NCBI GenBank assembly: GCA_038373865.1
Contig: JAXGGA010004698.1
Span: forward strand, 21,437-85,436
Source of the DNA: Uloborus plumipes
Lineage: Eukaryota; Arthropoda; Arachnida; Araneae; Uloboridae
DNA length: 64,000 bases
Direction of reading: 5' to 3'
The translations under genes were made by a program, and so were the position numbers. Shown piece after piece: positions 33,721 to 46,380 of this stretch. Under the pieces are notes generated by a model, which saw only the letters and a list, made by a program, of their open reading frames with translations, did no database searches and was not told where the DNA came from. The first letter of the stretch is position 1, and each line of letters starts with the position of its first letter.

Positions 33721-35181
33721 CAAGAGATGAACTATCAAACACCTTAGTCACTGATGTAAACACTGTGTAGTTTCTTAGTGATCACATCAGTGACTAATTT
33801 ATATTTACGACGCAAATAAAGTACATCAACTATTTTTACCACTTCGGGCAATTTTGGCTAAAATACACTTTTTAAAGATGATTTCTTAACTCACTTTTTT
33901 TGCCATGATACTCGCATTGTGCTTCCAATTGCCAAAAACTATTAAAAATAATTGTAATTACGAAGTTAACACACTTCCGCTTATTTAATTTCTGTTAGAA
34001 ACAATAAAAAATGATAGTAATTATAAAATTAAAGTTTTTATGGTAAATTTAATAAATTAATTCAAATGCTGAACCTAAGCAAGAATATATTTGGATTTTG
34101 GGCAAATTTTGAAATGATGCAGGTTTTTAAGCTTTCTTTGATTCAATGTAAGTAATTATCTTATAAGTGCTTTTAAAAGCCTTCTTTTTTCATTATATAT
34201 ACTCAAAATTCTTTTCGACTCAAGAATACAAACTTGCATTATTTAGAGCAGATAATGGTAAATATAAAATATTTTCTCTTAATGTGCAATATATTTATAT
34301 TAATACGAAAGAAAATAAATTTATTTTTATTAGGATAGGCAAATGGTAAATATGCTTTAAACTTCAAATAAATTTCAAAACCGAAAACTTTAGGATAAAA
34401 TATAAATAATGTTTTTTAATTATCAGGACTATTATATACGAATGAGTTTGGTTCGCACAAAAATAGTATAAAATAACATAAATACAGGAGTGCTTGATTA
34501 CAAAGTTCAAAAATCGCTGTCAAACTTAATATCGTTATATTTATGTTAATTCTGAAGTAATCAGTAAAATTGAAATAAAAATATGAGAGTAGAAGTAGGC
34601 GAGATACAGCTTTGTACAAATATCTTATAGCATATACCGGCCATATTTTTTCTTCTCTCAAACTTTTCAGTTAAGCTTTACTGACTGCTTTAGAATAACA
34701 CTAATTGTAACGATAATCGAATGACTGAAAGTTTTAAACTTTTGGGATTAAAAATTCATATACTTATTACTTTTCGTACTTTTTGTGCGAATCAAGCTTG
34801 TAGTCTTTAAAATTGTAGTCTAAAGACTTGTAGTCTAAAGAATTTGTAAGTCTTTAGAATTAAAAAAAAAAGAGAAAAGAAAAAAGTTTTTTTTTTTTTT
34901 GCCAGATTAGTTTTACCTGTTTTTTTTCCTTTCCTTTTTTTTTTTTTTTTTTTCATATTTGTTCCCGTACTTTGACAAGAACATGGCAACCCTGTTTCCC
35001 CAGTAAAAAGTATTGTTTCAATCCCTATTAAACAATTTTTTAAATATTATGATATGTCCTTTTTCTTAAAACTTCACATTTGACTCATTCCTGAAACAAA
35101 CGATTCAGTGTACAATTTTATACTAAGTCAAACCGTCACAATCGCGCATAAGAGTCAGCGGGTGCAGTTTACGCTTATAGC
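33721..35181. other. AT-rich non-coding interval
   Basis: No gene. Long A and T runs lie at about 34,861-34,900 and 34,920-34,953. Confidence 0.5.
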
Positions 35182-38091
35182 CCGGGAGCTAACTGTTGGA
35201 AAACTGCAAATCGTGATAAGAAGATGCCACTTGGTGGGAGTGTTGTTTAGGGCTATACATTGAAATTAAGACCCAGAGGCACTTTCAAAAACCGTTTTAA
35301 TCCAAGATGGCGGCGTTTTTCAAAATGGCGACCTATGCTACTGCTTTTGCAATTTAACTCACACAAAAGAGGTTTTTATATCAAATTATATGTTTTTCAG
35401 GCCAAGGATTTCATTTAGTATGTTGAAAAAAAGCTAAATGTTCATTTTTATGTTTATTTTTTTATTTATTTTTAAGAATTATATTGTTTACGAGAAGACT
35501 ACATGTAGTATACAAAATCTTTTAGAAAGGTAGCCAAATTGCGACCGAAGAAAATAAACTGGGAAACCTGGTGCGGTGGTAACCTAACCATGCTCATATT
35601 AGTCTCCTAAGAACTCCACACACATTTCCCAGCGGTGCTGCTGTTGTTAGAAGCATTCCGAGAAGGCCCGTTTAGTCTGTGGAGTTAGCGACAAAAACAG
35701 CCGAAATATTTCACTTCCGGATACCAGTGTGAAATTTGGTACAGAGCTTATGTACATATATAAGAACAAAATACCGCTGGGAGACACTTGATCAGGGGTC
35801 AAGAACTCCCGTGATGACGTCATCAAGATGGCCGCTTTTACAGGTAAATACGTTAGTTTAATTGCTTAAAACTCCATCATAGATTGAAATATTGCAAAAC
35901 TCAAATGTATCATTTGAAAGCTCTTTGAAAGAGCTATTTGGAAAGATTTAATTTTTCTTTCTGAGGACAAGGTCCCAACTTTAATGACGTCATCAAAATA
36001 TCCGCTTTTACAGGTAAATACGTTTGTTTAACTCCCCCTAAAACTCCATCATAGATTTAAATATTTCAAAATTCAAATGTATCATCTGAAAGCGCTTTAA
36101 AAGATCTATTTAGAAATATTTAATTTTTCTTTTTGAAGTCAAGGGTGATGTCGTCTGTGATGCCTGTGATGTCGTGCCTGTGATGTCGTCATCAAAATTT
36201 CCGCTTTTACAGGTAAATGCGCTCATGTAACTGTTTTAAACTCCATCATAGATTTAAATATTGCAAAACTGAAATATATCATCCGAAAGCGCTTTAAAAG
36301 AGCTATTTTATAGTGCTTGGTATTATTTTCTAAGACAAATAGCGGAAAAGTTATAACAATTTTAAATTGAAAATGTATAACAAACGTATTTACCTGTAAA
36401 AGCGGCCATTTTAATGACGTCATCACAGTTGGGCCCTTGACCTCAAAAAGAAAAATTAAATCTTTCTAAATAGCTCTTTTAAAGAGCTTTCAGATGATAT
36501 AGTTGAGTTTTGAAATATTTAAATCTATGAGGGAGTTTCAGGGGGAGTTAAACGAACGTATTTACTTGTAAAGACGGCCATTTTAATGACGTCATCACAG
36601 GTGGGCCCTTGACCTTAGTAAGAAAAATTAAATATTTTCTAAATAGATCTTTTAAATGGCTTTCAGATGATATAGTTGAGTTTTGAAATATTTAAATCTA
36701 TGATGGAGTTTTAGGGGGAGTTTAACAAATGTATTTACCTGTAAAAGCGGCCATTTTGATGTCATCATTACAGAGGGGACCTTGACCTCAGAAAGAAAAA
36801 TTAAATCTTTCTAAATAGCTCTTTTAAAGAGCTTTCAGATGATATATTTTAATTTTGCACTACTGCAATCTATGATAGAGTTTTAAGCAGTTAAACAAAC
36901 GTATTTACCTGTAAAAGCGGCCATTTTGATGACGTCATCACAGGTGGGCCCTTGACCTTAGAAAGAAAAATTAAATCTTTTTTAATAGCTCTTTTAAAAA
37001 GCTTTAAGATGATATATTTGAATTTTGCAATATTTCAATCTATGATGGAGTTTTAAGCAGTTAAACGAACGTATTTACATGTAAGAGCGGCCATTTGATG
37101 ACGTCATCACAGGTGGGCCCTTGACCTCAGAAAGAAACATTAAACCTTTCCAAATAGATCTTTTAAAGAGCTTTCAGATGATATAGTTGAGTTTTGAAAT
37201 ATTTATATCTATGATGGAGTTTTAGGGGGAGTTAAACAAACGTATTTACCTGTAAAAGCGGCCATTTTGATGACGTCATTAAAGGTGGGACCTTGACCTT
37301 AGAAGGAAAAATTAAATCTTTGCAAATAGCTCTTTCAAAAAGCTTTCAAATGATACATTTGAGTTATTCAATATTTCAATCTATGATGGAGTTTTAAGCA
37401 ATTAAACGAACGTATTTACCTGTAAAAGCGGCCATCTTGATGACGTCATCACGGTAGTTCATGACCCCTGATCAAGTGTCTCCCGGCGGTTTTTTGTTTT
37501 TATATACGTACATAAGCTCTGTACCAAATTTCACACTGGTATCCGGAAGTGAAATATTTCGGCTGTTTTTGTCGCTAACTCCACGGACTAAACGGGCCTT
37601 CTCGGAATGCTTCTAACAATAGCAGCACCGCTGGGAGATGTGTGTGGAGTTCTTAGGAGACTAATTTGAGCATGGTTAGGTTACCACCGCACCAGGTTTC
37701 CCAGTTTATTTTCTTCGGTCGCAATTTGGCTAACTTTCTAAAAGATTTTGGATACTACATGCAGTCTTCTCGTAAACAATATTATTCTTAAAAATAAATA
37801 AAAAAATAAACATCAAAATGAACATTTAGCTTTTTTTCTACATACTAAATCAAATCCTTGGCCGGAAAAACATATAATTTGATATAAAAACCTCTTTTGT
37901 GTGAGTTAAATTGCAAAAGCAGTAGCATAGGCCGCCATTTTGAAAAACGCAGCCATCTTGGATTAAAACGGTTTTTGAAAGTGCCTCTGGGTCTTAATTT
38001 CATTGTATAGCCATTAGCAACATTCCTACCAAGTGGCATCTTCTTATCACGATTTGCAGTATTCCATTGATTTTTGACAGTTAGCTCCCGG
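35182..38091. mobile_element. Foldback-type element with tandem repeats in its long inverted arms
   Basis: The outermost sequence CCGGGAGCTAACTGT (35,182) is matched, inverted, by ACAGTTAGCTCCCGG ending at 38,091. The inverted arms extend inward about 620 bp ('gatgccacttggt', 'gtgcctctgggtcttaat', 'aacctggtgcggtggtaacc', 'gatcaggggtcaagaac') and then continue as tandem repeats of about 170 bp facing each other. Total length is 2.9 kb. Long terminal inverted repeats built of tandem units are characteristic of Foldback/Galileo-like elements. No transposase frame is seen between the arms. A target duplication is not evident, so the exact ends are approximate. Confidence 0.8.
35815..37448. repeat. 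About 171-bp tandem repeats with CRE-like TGACGTCA, in two opposed blocks
   Basis: Each unit holds 'aaagcggccattttgatgac' + 'gtcatcac', a 'ccttgacctcagaaagaaaaa' phrase and 'ctatgatggagttttaagc'. TGACGTCA or a one-base variant lies at 35,815, 35,985, 36,184, 36,415, 36,587, 36,757, 36,930, 37,099, 37,271 and 37,441; steps within the right block are 169-173 bp. Units left of about 36,240 are in the opposite orientation to those right of about 36,375. The left block has about three units and the right block seven. Confidence 0.9.
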
Positions 38092-39477
38092 ACTATTATT
38101 GTAGTTCAATAATATAAGGCCTCAGGCAAAGCAAATGCCGCGACTAATGCGTTGAAATTAGAACCGTGGTATAATGGTTTAGTATGATTATTGGCAGGTT
38201 CATGATGACGTCATTACTCAGTTCTAAAGCATTTTCTCTAGCGTGGTATTGTTTTACATAAGAGCTAAGAATTCTTAAGAAATATATGAAAAACTTCCTG
38301 GTGCGGACAACCTATACTAGTGATTTGTATGAAGGTTTAATTATTTATCCGACAATCATCGATATTTTCGTTTTCAATTATAATGGACGTGTTGTCTTTA
38401 ATATAATCGAGATGATCGGGATTTTAAAAGGAAATGTTGGCTTCATTGCAGAACTGCTTAATTTAAAGCGGAAAGTAGTAACTGGTGAGAGCAAGTAATA
38501 TCATGGGCTTAAGGATGGCTGAAGCCAAAATCCCAAATCACATGGTTCAATTACAACTAAGGGACCACTCGTTTTTCATTGTTTTTTAGTGAAAAAAAAA
38601 CGATATCTTTCAATACTTTACTTTAAAATATTTAACTTGGTATCCTTGATGCAAGAATTGATGGCTTCACTCTCTCTACTTTTTATCCCTTCTCAATGCT
38701 GTTTCCCCTTCTTGTCTTTCATTTGGTTATGAGTGCTGAACATGTGTCACATGACACGAAGTGTTTTTACCCTCTCTCCAGTGGACGACAGAATATTCGA
38801 GGTAGACCGTGCAGCACCGACCGCCGAATTTTAGCAATTGTTGTCGTTATTTTGAAGGAAATTTTGCACAAAATGTTCTTTTTTTTAACGCCGAAATTCC
38901 GAACCTGCATGACTTGACAATACTTTTATGAACGAGATAGCCATTGAAATGTCGGAAGACGCAGGTGGAATTTAATGAACAAGCTTATTACCCGGCGTTA
39001 CCAGGGTGCTTATTAATACAACATAGCTCTAAAAAAATTATTTCGATGAATTCTATCCACAGGGGCATGTAAAAATTGTATCAATCTGTCTTCTAGGAAC
39101 AAACTCTGAAAAGAACTAAAATATTACAGAAAGTTTAGCGTTTACAGAAAAATAGCATCAACAAAAGGCGAAAATGGTATAAGGCATGTTGTATGTGCTG
39201 TGTCGTTAGAACATGAATTATAATTGTTTTTAACTTATTTCATGCTAAAATGAAATAGGTGAGGCTTAAATTGATAGTTCATTGTTAATTGTAATCTTTG
39301 TTGGAAAATACTTATATTTGAATGTGTTAAATTTTATCAATTTGTATGCTTAAAGGCTTATCTCTATTATTCTATCTATTCAAAATTGAAAGAAAATGGC
39401 CATTTTGAGATAAAAAATTTGAACTTTGAGTTTTTAGGATTTTTTTTTTTAATTTCCAAACCCGCCTATATGAATTC

Positions 39478-39600
39478 TAGTTCATCAAGGAACCTCTGTG
39501 CCAAGTTTGATGAAAATCGGACGAAAACTGGATTTGTATCAGGAACAAATATACGTACATATATACAAATATACATGCATCCATTTTTATATATGTATAG
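39478..39600 (+). mobile_element. Probable non-LTR retrotransposon 3' tail
   Basis: The phrase 'ccaagtttgatgaaaatcgg' followed by 'atttgtatcaggaacaaata' and a TACATATA-type microsatellite is the arrangement commonly seen at the 3' end of arthropod RTE-like or related non-LTR elements. No reverse transcriptase is attached. The family is inferred from pattern only. Confidence 0.35.
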
Positions 39601-40371
39601 ATTGTTGGAGTATTATGGCAGCCGTTTTATTTTTGCTACATCTACACGGATTAGCACTATTTAATTGCCATAAATGAGCAATAGTGTTTATTTATTGCAT
39701 CTAAAATATTGGTGAGAATTGGAAATATTGATATGACTTTGAGTTGTTTGAAATCTTCTCAAAAGCGTTATTGGGAAAGAATTCTCTACGTGTTCTACAA
39801 AATGTTCCAACATATTATAACTTTCAAAACATAAGAAAGAAAAGCGATGAATTTCTTTAACTCTAAGCATAACGTAATGAAAGATAAAGAATAAAGATGA
39901 ATTTCTCTCCAACTTGACAAACTCCGAGTCATGAAAATTTCTCTAAGAGTTCAATTAAAACCAAAAATAACCCGCCAAGTAAATAAAACACGTCATTAAG
40001 TAAAGTTGAAATTTCTTTAACAAGTCAAACATTAAAATCGTTAAAAGCTCCGTTACTTATTTCAAATTTTGCCAAGCTATCATGTTTTCGTATAATCCAA
40101 CCGCGTTCTTTTTTATCGTTTTTGAAAGATTTCTATCTCTCTCTTAACAGCAAAAAATGTTATTTGAATTCGTCGGGGCTAACTTCAAGTTAATTAAGAG
40201 TTTTTTTTCTTTCCTCATTACCAGTTATAGTTTGGTAAGATTACTTTCTAATTTAACATTGTACTCTATGCTGCTGAACTTCTTTTTAGCCAACTTTTCC
40301 GTTAAATTAAAAGAAAGACGAAAAACGCATTTACAGTGGCTTAATGCATCTTTAAAATATCGCAATGCCCA

Positions 40372-40401
40372 AATAATAATAATAATAATAATAATAATAA
40401 T
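40372..40401. repeat. (AAT)n microsatellite
   Basis: About ten AAT triplets in a row. Confidence 0.95.
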
Positions 40402-41470
40402 TAAATATGGAAAGATGGTAAGAAAGGTTTTGAGTTAGAGATGGGGAACTTGTGTGTCTGTCGATCTGTCTGTCAGATAATTTAGAGAATATTGATCAGA
40501 TGCTAAAAGGCCGATGTTGGCATACATGAAAAAAGGCTCGTTTAGTTCTTGACAGAACTTCTAATTAAATTCGTAAATTATGAAAACGACGACTGCAATG
40601 ACAACAGGATGACTGGTATCATTTACCCCATGCACAGCCGTGGTGATCATTGTAAGTAAAAAGTTTTAAGTTTTCAGGAATTTTATTTATTGTATCCAAA
40701 CATGCACTTCTCTCTGTACTAGTGAGAAGAAATAATTAATAACTCAAGATATTTTCATGAACTAACTTTTCATTACTGTTTTTGTTTTCTTTTTGACACT
40801 AAAAGAAGGCTATGACGTCGCTTGTCTGGTTATTGTTCAAAACATACACCATAACCATATTGATCTTTAAGCAGAATTGACGTTTATTACCACGGGAAAT
40901 AAAAAAAAAACTTTCGCTGTCGTCACAAACAGTGCAGAAAGTAGCAAGAACTGTGTTTATAGACCAGTAACCTAGCTCCCAAAGAAGGTATTGCCCACTT
41001 AATCATAATATGCTTGGTTGCTAAAAAATACGACTTTTTTCTCTCTTAATTTGACTGCTCAAAGTGTAAATTTGAAAATGCCGCACTTCTTAATAGTTTA
41101 AATGGCACTTTTAAGTTCAAGAGTTAAAACAACTCAACACTAAAACCTGAACACGTCGTTTCTTTAAAAAAAAGTTTTCAGTTGTTTTAAAGAATTGCTA
41201 CGAAAATGTAGGGAGACGTGGGGTAAAGGGAAATACTAGTTAAGATAGTTTACCTTTTTCAGAATGAACAAATTGGAAATTCGTTCTAAAAATTACATGA
41301 CGTAAAGAAAGAAAAATATTTTTTGTATAGTGGTATTTTTCTTCTTTGGTAGAAAATTCGTTTTTTTTAAGTGGAAAATTCCACTTTAAAATACAAGGAG
41401 CAAAGTGAAAAGTAAAATATTTTCTGTTTGATTACTGAAAATATTTTTCATCCAATTAATGTGTAAATAA

Positions 41471-41620
41471 ACGAATGAATGAATAAATGAATAAATAACG
41501 AAACAAGAAACAAATAAATGAACAAGTAATGAAACAAGAAACGAATAAATGAATAAATAATGAAACAAGAAACGAATAAATGAATAAATAATGAAAATAG
41601 AAACGAATAAATGAATAAAA
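41471..41620. repeat. Minisatellite, 31-bp unit, about five copies
   Basis: 'aacgaataaatgaataaata' + 'atgaaacaaga' recurs at 41,540, 41,571 and 41,602, with degenerate units upstream. The long minus-strand open frames here (Phe/Leu/His/Ser-rich) are translations of this repeat. Confidence 0.85.
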
Positions 41621-41835
41621 GTTCTAAAATTATGGATTTATTCTTCAGAAAGCGTTTGACATTGACCGATATATTTTGTATTGTTCTTTTCAGAAAAAGG
41701 AGGGGATGGAAGAGAAAGGAAAAATACCTCACTAGAATTAATTTTTATAACGTGAATGGTAACAACTGGTAAATATGCGATGGAGAAAATATTTCAAGAG
41801 TTAAAATTAAGGAACTAAACTAAGTTGGTATCCGC

Positions 41836-41896
41836 TTAACGAGACACATTTTCGTGTTCCCACAGGATGTCGAGTTATCGAGGTTCCATTGCATTT
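41836..41896. mobile_element. pogo/Tigger-like fragment
   Basis: 'tccgcttaacgagacac' and 'gtcgagttatcgaggttcc' are phrases typical of pogo/Tigger-type termini. No paired end was found. Confidence 0.35.
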
Positions 41897-42197
41897 GACT
41901 GTTAAAAAGCTAAAAGACATAATGCCGTACTCTCCCAGCAAGAGAGGTTATGAAATAAATTTTCTACTCTGAATAAAAGACAAAGTTGGCAATATTGCAC
42001 ACAGTCAATTGCAGGACTTACTGATTTTAAGGTAATTGAGTCCGAATCAGGTGTCAGAGACTTAAAAATTCCAACAGTCGGAGTCGGTCATTTTTCCTTA
42101 GAATCCGTAACTCTGTCGGAACTGGGTCATTTTTCTTTCTGCCGGTGTCGTCTGATCAGTCAGAGTAGGACTGATTTTGAAGTAAAAGAGTTAGAGT

Positions 42198-42276
42198 CAA
42201 ACCTAACCTGGCAGCATTGGGAAAGCTACACAGCTCCTAATAACAGCATTACAACGCTGCCATCAGGTTAGGTTTG
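42198..42276. repeat. Short inverted repeat
   Basis: 'caaacctaacctggcagc' pairs with 'gctgccatcaggttaggttt' across about 40 bases, with a three-base bulge. Could be a tiny MITE. Confidence 0.55.
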
Positions 42277-42587
42277 CGCCAATTACAGGAATATCTCTGT
42301 CCCTTAATGCCAACAAATACAAGGAAAATATTAAAATATAAGAGGGAAAGCCTAATAGGATGAAATTATGACTCGTAGCTACTCTGATAACTAATTCAGC
42401 CGGGAAGTAGGTTTAAATATACCCTTTACCAAGTCATTTAAAGAAAATTATTCGGAAAAGGTGATCAAAAATGTTGATATTAAGAACTCTTAAATTATTT
42501 TAAAACACTCTAAGTCAGCGATTCTCAATTACTGGTTCGATGAACCGGCTGCAAACTGCGAAAATATTTGACCGGTCCTCACAAATT

Positions 42588-42758
42588 CAGGGACGTCATT
42601 TCAAGTTTTTCCAGGGGGGGGGGGGCAAATGGTCCAAACACAATGCAATTTGATCGGAAAACATTGAAAAACACGCCCACTTATACGCAAATACATTGAT
42701 TTCTCAAAGCCAGAGGGAGGCAATTGACCCCCCCTGCTCCCCCTAAATGACGGGCCTG
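42588..42758. mobile_element. hAT MITE (171 bp) with perfect 8-bp duplication, nested in another hAT-like fragment
   Basis: Ends CAGGGACGTCATTT and (inward from the right) CAGGCCCGTCATTT; flanks CACAAATT at 42,580-42,587 and 42,759-42,766 are identical. It carries a run of 13 G residues. The surrounding sequence begins 'cagcgattctcaattactgg' at 42,517, itself a hAT-like start, so this copy is probably nested. A diverged reverse-oriented relative is at 53,198-53,332. Confidence 0.9.
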
Positions 42759-43140
42759 CACAAATTCTTATCTGTCCGAGTTAAATAATTCTCCGAGACA
42801 AAAGAATAAATAACTGAACTAGTATAATAAATAAATAAATAAATACATTAAAAAATAACAAATAAATTAAATAGCTAAAAATAACATAGATACACAAAAG
42901 AAAATTTTTGAGAATTTTTTTACGAATATTTTCTTACGTTATTTAAGGTTTGCCATGGATTTTATCGCCATCGCATTTTCAAACAATACTACAGCTTTAT
43001 TTTTGTTTTGAAACTTAAAAATCGTGCAGAATACTTGCTTAAAGCATTCCTGATTGTTTTTATAGAAGTGATTTTCTCAGATTATCTTAAAGGGTTTGCT
43101 TTTACGCTGCAAAGTGAGTATAATATGTAATTTATTCTGT

Positions 43141-43288
43141 AAGGGCCCCTGCTCCACATCAGCGGAAAACGCGAGCGTAAAGCAGAAACGTAAAATGGAT
43201 TAAATGGTGTTCCTATGGAAAGTACCCGGATTTTCGGTTTCTGCCTTCGGTTTCGGTCGCATTTTCGGCTGATGTAGAGCAGGGCCCT
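43141..43288. mobile_element. 146-bp MITE family, copy 2 (opposite orientation)
   Basis: Contains 'ctgctccacatcagcggaaa' at the left and 'gctgatgtagagcagggccc' at the right; the interior is the reverse complement of the copy at 17,607-17,752 ('ccatttaatccattttacg' there, 'cgtaaaatggattaaatgg' here). Flanks give no clear duplication. Confidence 0.8.
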
Positions 43289-43829
43289 AAGTCTTGTCCA
43301 AAATATTTCGCAGAGTAACTTGTTATTATTTACAGCTTGGATACAAATTTCCGTTACAATATTTATACTACAACAATAAATCAAACAAAATCGGAAACTT
43401 TGGGTTTCAATTCAAATTGAATTGAACTTCAATTTGAATGGTGGCAGGTTAAATACTACGGATGAGGTCATTTCTACCAAGCCTACATAGCGTTTAGTTT
43501 TTGAGTCTTTTAAAAAATGTTCTGACGTTCTTTTCACAAACCTCTTTGGAATCGGGATTTTTAGCTGCTTATGAGCTATTTCTAGCCATCAAACTTACGA
43601 AATTAGATCGGTCGCAACTTATTGAATCTATGTTTTTGGAAAATATTCTCGAATATGCTCCCTGCATGAAATGTTTTCTCGAGAATATTTTAAAAACAGA
43701 AATATCTAGCTAAATAGTGGGTCATAATCACATCAGCTTCTTAATGAGAAACAAAAGCTTGTTGAATTCCAACACCAATCTAATCGGAAAAGAATCGGTA
43801 CCAGTAGCAATTACACATTGACCTGGGGA

Positions 43830-44340
43830 TCGAACACAGTCGGCTCACAACAAACTTAATTACTTGCGTCATATTTGGTACTATTTTCAGTAAGATATCT
43901 CTTTTAGAAAGTGGTGATTTTTCATTAAGTTGAAAAACACAATAGACATTTTTCTCTTGTGAGGCTCGACGTTGTGACGTAGTACTAAATTTATCGTATC
44001 TCTTAAACAGATTGTGCACCGCAAGAATGGTTTGTATTTCGTGCTTAATAAGGTTTTCTGCACCAATTACTCAAGCAGGTAGCTTTGCGAGTATAGGTAC
44101 TACCCACAATGTTGCACGTTCACCAAGAATGATAATTTCTGGACTACTCTTACCGCCTACCCTGAAAACTGCCTTTAGTTTTGACTCTTGTGCAGATTTA
44201 TTTGGACCTCTCATATTTCACTCATCATCAAATAAAGCAGTAGGAAGAGGAGCCAGACTAATATGACCATGACTAAATAATTTCTGCAAGGAAGCTTTCC
44301 CTTGATGACTCCATTTAACCATATACCATTCTTGTGTCTG
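43830..44340 (-). pseudogene. Decayed protein-coding sequence of unknown, probably repeat-borne, family
   Basis: One minus-strand frame stays coherent for about 170 codons with only two internal TGA codons: QEWYMVKWSHQGKASLQKLF, SHGHISLAPLPTALFDDE-stop-NMRGPNKSAQ, SPEIIILGERATLWVVPILA-KLPA-stop-VIGAENLIKHEI, then LFKRYDKFSTTSQRRASQEK and PLSKRDILLKIVPNMTQVIK. The 'RYDKFSTTSQRRAS...SPLSKRDILL...MTQVIKFV' ending is reminiscent of uncharacterised proteins amplified in several invertebrate genomes (recollection, not a search). No catalytic motif is identifiable. It is not a functional gene as it stands. Confidence 0.4.
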
Positions 44341-46078
44341 GAGTATGATTTGAATCACAGATTTTAGTCTTTGCGGTTAACGTAAGCATTGTTTTAACCT
44401 TCTTAATGTTTAGTGGCATCCTTGAGGACCCGTTTTGTCACATGCATGCATCTGTGCCTTGCCAATTTTACCCGAGTCCTCTGCATTTTAAGCCCTATCA
44501 ATACTTTACGTTTAAGTCTATATCACATCAAGAAAGGCAAAAAAAAAAAAAAACTAAACACATTTTTATAGAGATGGTAGGTATAGTGATTTGTACTGTC
44601 ATTTGAAGTAGTAAAATGAAAAAAAGGCTTTCTGTTAAAATAAAGCATCAAAATAGAAAAATTTGCAAATTTTTTTTTAGTTAAGTAGCAACAATTTTTT
44701 GTTCTGCTGTCTCAGAAGTATTTTTAAAATTACTGCAAATTATTTAATGAATCTTCCAGATAAGTATCAAGACTTTTTTCTCCTTTTTAGTTTAGTAGCA
44801 ATGTTTTGTTCGGTTGATTCGCAGACGTTTCTAAAGTTATCACAAAACATCTATCGAATATATCTCATTAGTCCTAAGAATGTTCTCGCTTTTTCATTAG
44901 GAAAAAATAATTTTTTGTAGTGGTGTTTCTCATACGATTCTCTTCTTACCGGAAAATATGTTTTTTATTTGTCTGATATGTTTTAAGCCAATTTCTCTCT
45001 TCACAGTTTCACTAAAAACAAAGCGAAACACTCCTGGAAAATAATGGGCAGTTATAGGTTTAACTTTTGCCAGTAACATACCTGGAAGAAATCAGGAAAG
45101 TATCCTGCTAAAGTCAAAAACCTAGCTAAAGAACTGATAACGCTTCCAAACAAAAGTCAGTCACTTTACGGCAATAAATCGGAAACTTGCAAAAACTTTG
45201 AAATAGGTTTATGGTAGCAGTTTGGCACCTTTCTGGCTTATCAGGAAAGCTCCTGAAGCAGTTTAATAAATATGGCTACAGCTAAGGCAGAAATTTCAAG
45301 CAAATAGCTGAGCCGCTAATTTATTTGAAATTCATCCAAAACTACAATATCGAGAGATTGCACATACCCTTACTTGGGTGATGTCAATCTGAACAATCTA
45401 TAATCCAGCTGAAGACGAAACACTAAACAAACACGTTAGATATACCTTCCAACTGGTAGTTAAAAATACGTTTCACACCGGTGAGAAGTTCGCATTCATG
45501 CAACTTGTATCAATATGGGAAACTTTTTCGCAAAAGAAACTTGTTTCTTGCAGGAAATTGGTTTAAACCGGCAAAATCCTGAAACTTAAGTTTGGAATGT
45601 TTCTAAATATTTTTAAAGTGTTATTTTTAGGCTAAATCACATTTTTATGCTTCCTGCATATCATTTTAAACATTTATCTTTGTTAAAACATTCTACTTTC
45701 ATGTAAATTACGGTTTAAAAAATGATTACTATAATTTTACATTTATATCTTACTACTTCCGATTTATGCAGACTAGTTTCTATTCTCATGCACAAATATT
45801 CTTTATACTCTTCTCTACTCAAAAGCAACTGCACTGCACAAAATGATCGAGGGTCGTTTGAAGTAATTTTGAAAAAAAAAATTACTCTTTTAAAATAGTT
45901 AACACGAATTAAAAAATAATTCATTTTGCGGTGGAAGCAAGCAGCATATAAAACGTATTGTAACAGAAATTTTAATAGTTGCATATGCTCAGTAACAGAT
46001 GGCAGCATAGTTTTCAGTGTAAAAAGGTGTAGTGCTGCCATCTAAAGCTGAAAGTTGATAATTCTTCGCAAATATATA
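44341..46078. other. Non-coding interval
   Basis: No gene or clean repeat border recognised. Confidence 0.45.
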
Positions 46079-46340
46079 ATTGAATCGTTTATTTCGAAAA
46101 GGTAACATCTCTATTTTGATCTCCTCTGTCTCTTTAGAAAATTAAGCAGCGCACGGTTATATTTTTGAATGTCATAATCAATGGTTATTTGGTAAATTAT
46201 TGCAGTAATTGTGTACTTAACTAAAGGCATTTTTTCATTGATTATGACATTCAAAAATATAACCGTGCGCTGTTTAATTTTCTAAAGAGACAGAGGAGAT
46301 CAAAATAGAGATGTTACCTTTTCGAAATAAACGATTCAAT
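46079..46340. repeat. Near-perfect palindrome: two 104-bp arms, 54-bp spacer
   Basis: Left arm 46,079-46,182 ('attgaatcgtttatttcgaa' ... 'gaatgtcataatcaat') is the reverse complement of 46,237-46,340 apart from one visible mismatch ('aagcagcgc' against 'aaacagcgc'). The arms are not low-complexity. A transcript would fold into a ~100-bp hairpin. Confidence 0.95.
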
Positions 46341-46380
46341 TCAGCACACAGGAAGATATTTACTCAGGAAGGGATTTACT

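Larger units (their letters stand above)
38092..41465. other. Non-coding interval
   Basis: No host exon recognised. Landmarks: a retrotransposon-like 3' tail at 39,478-39,600, an (AAT)n run at 40,372-40,401, and a short GC-richer patch at 38,755-38,850 without identifiable coding. Confidence 0.45.

Noticed and set aside
41386..41732. Phe/Leu/His-rich open frames resembling repeat proteins
   Set aside because: Translation of a 31-bp A/T-rich minisatellite.
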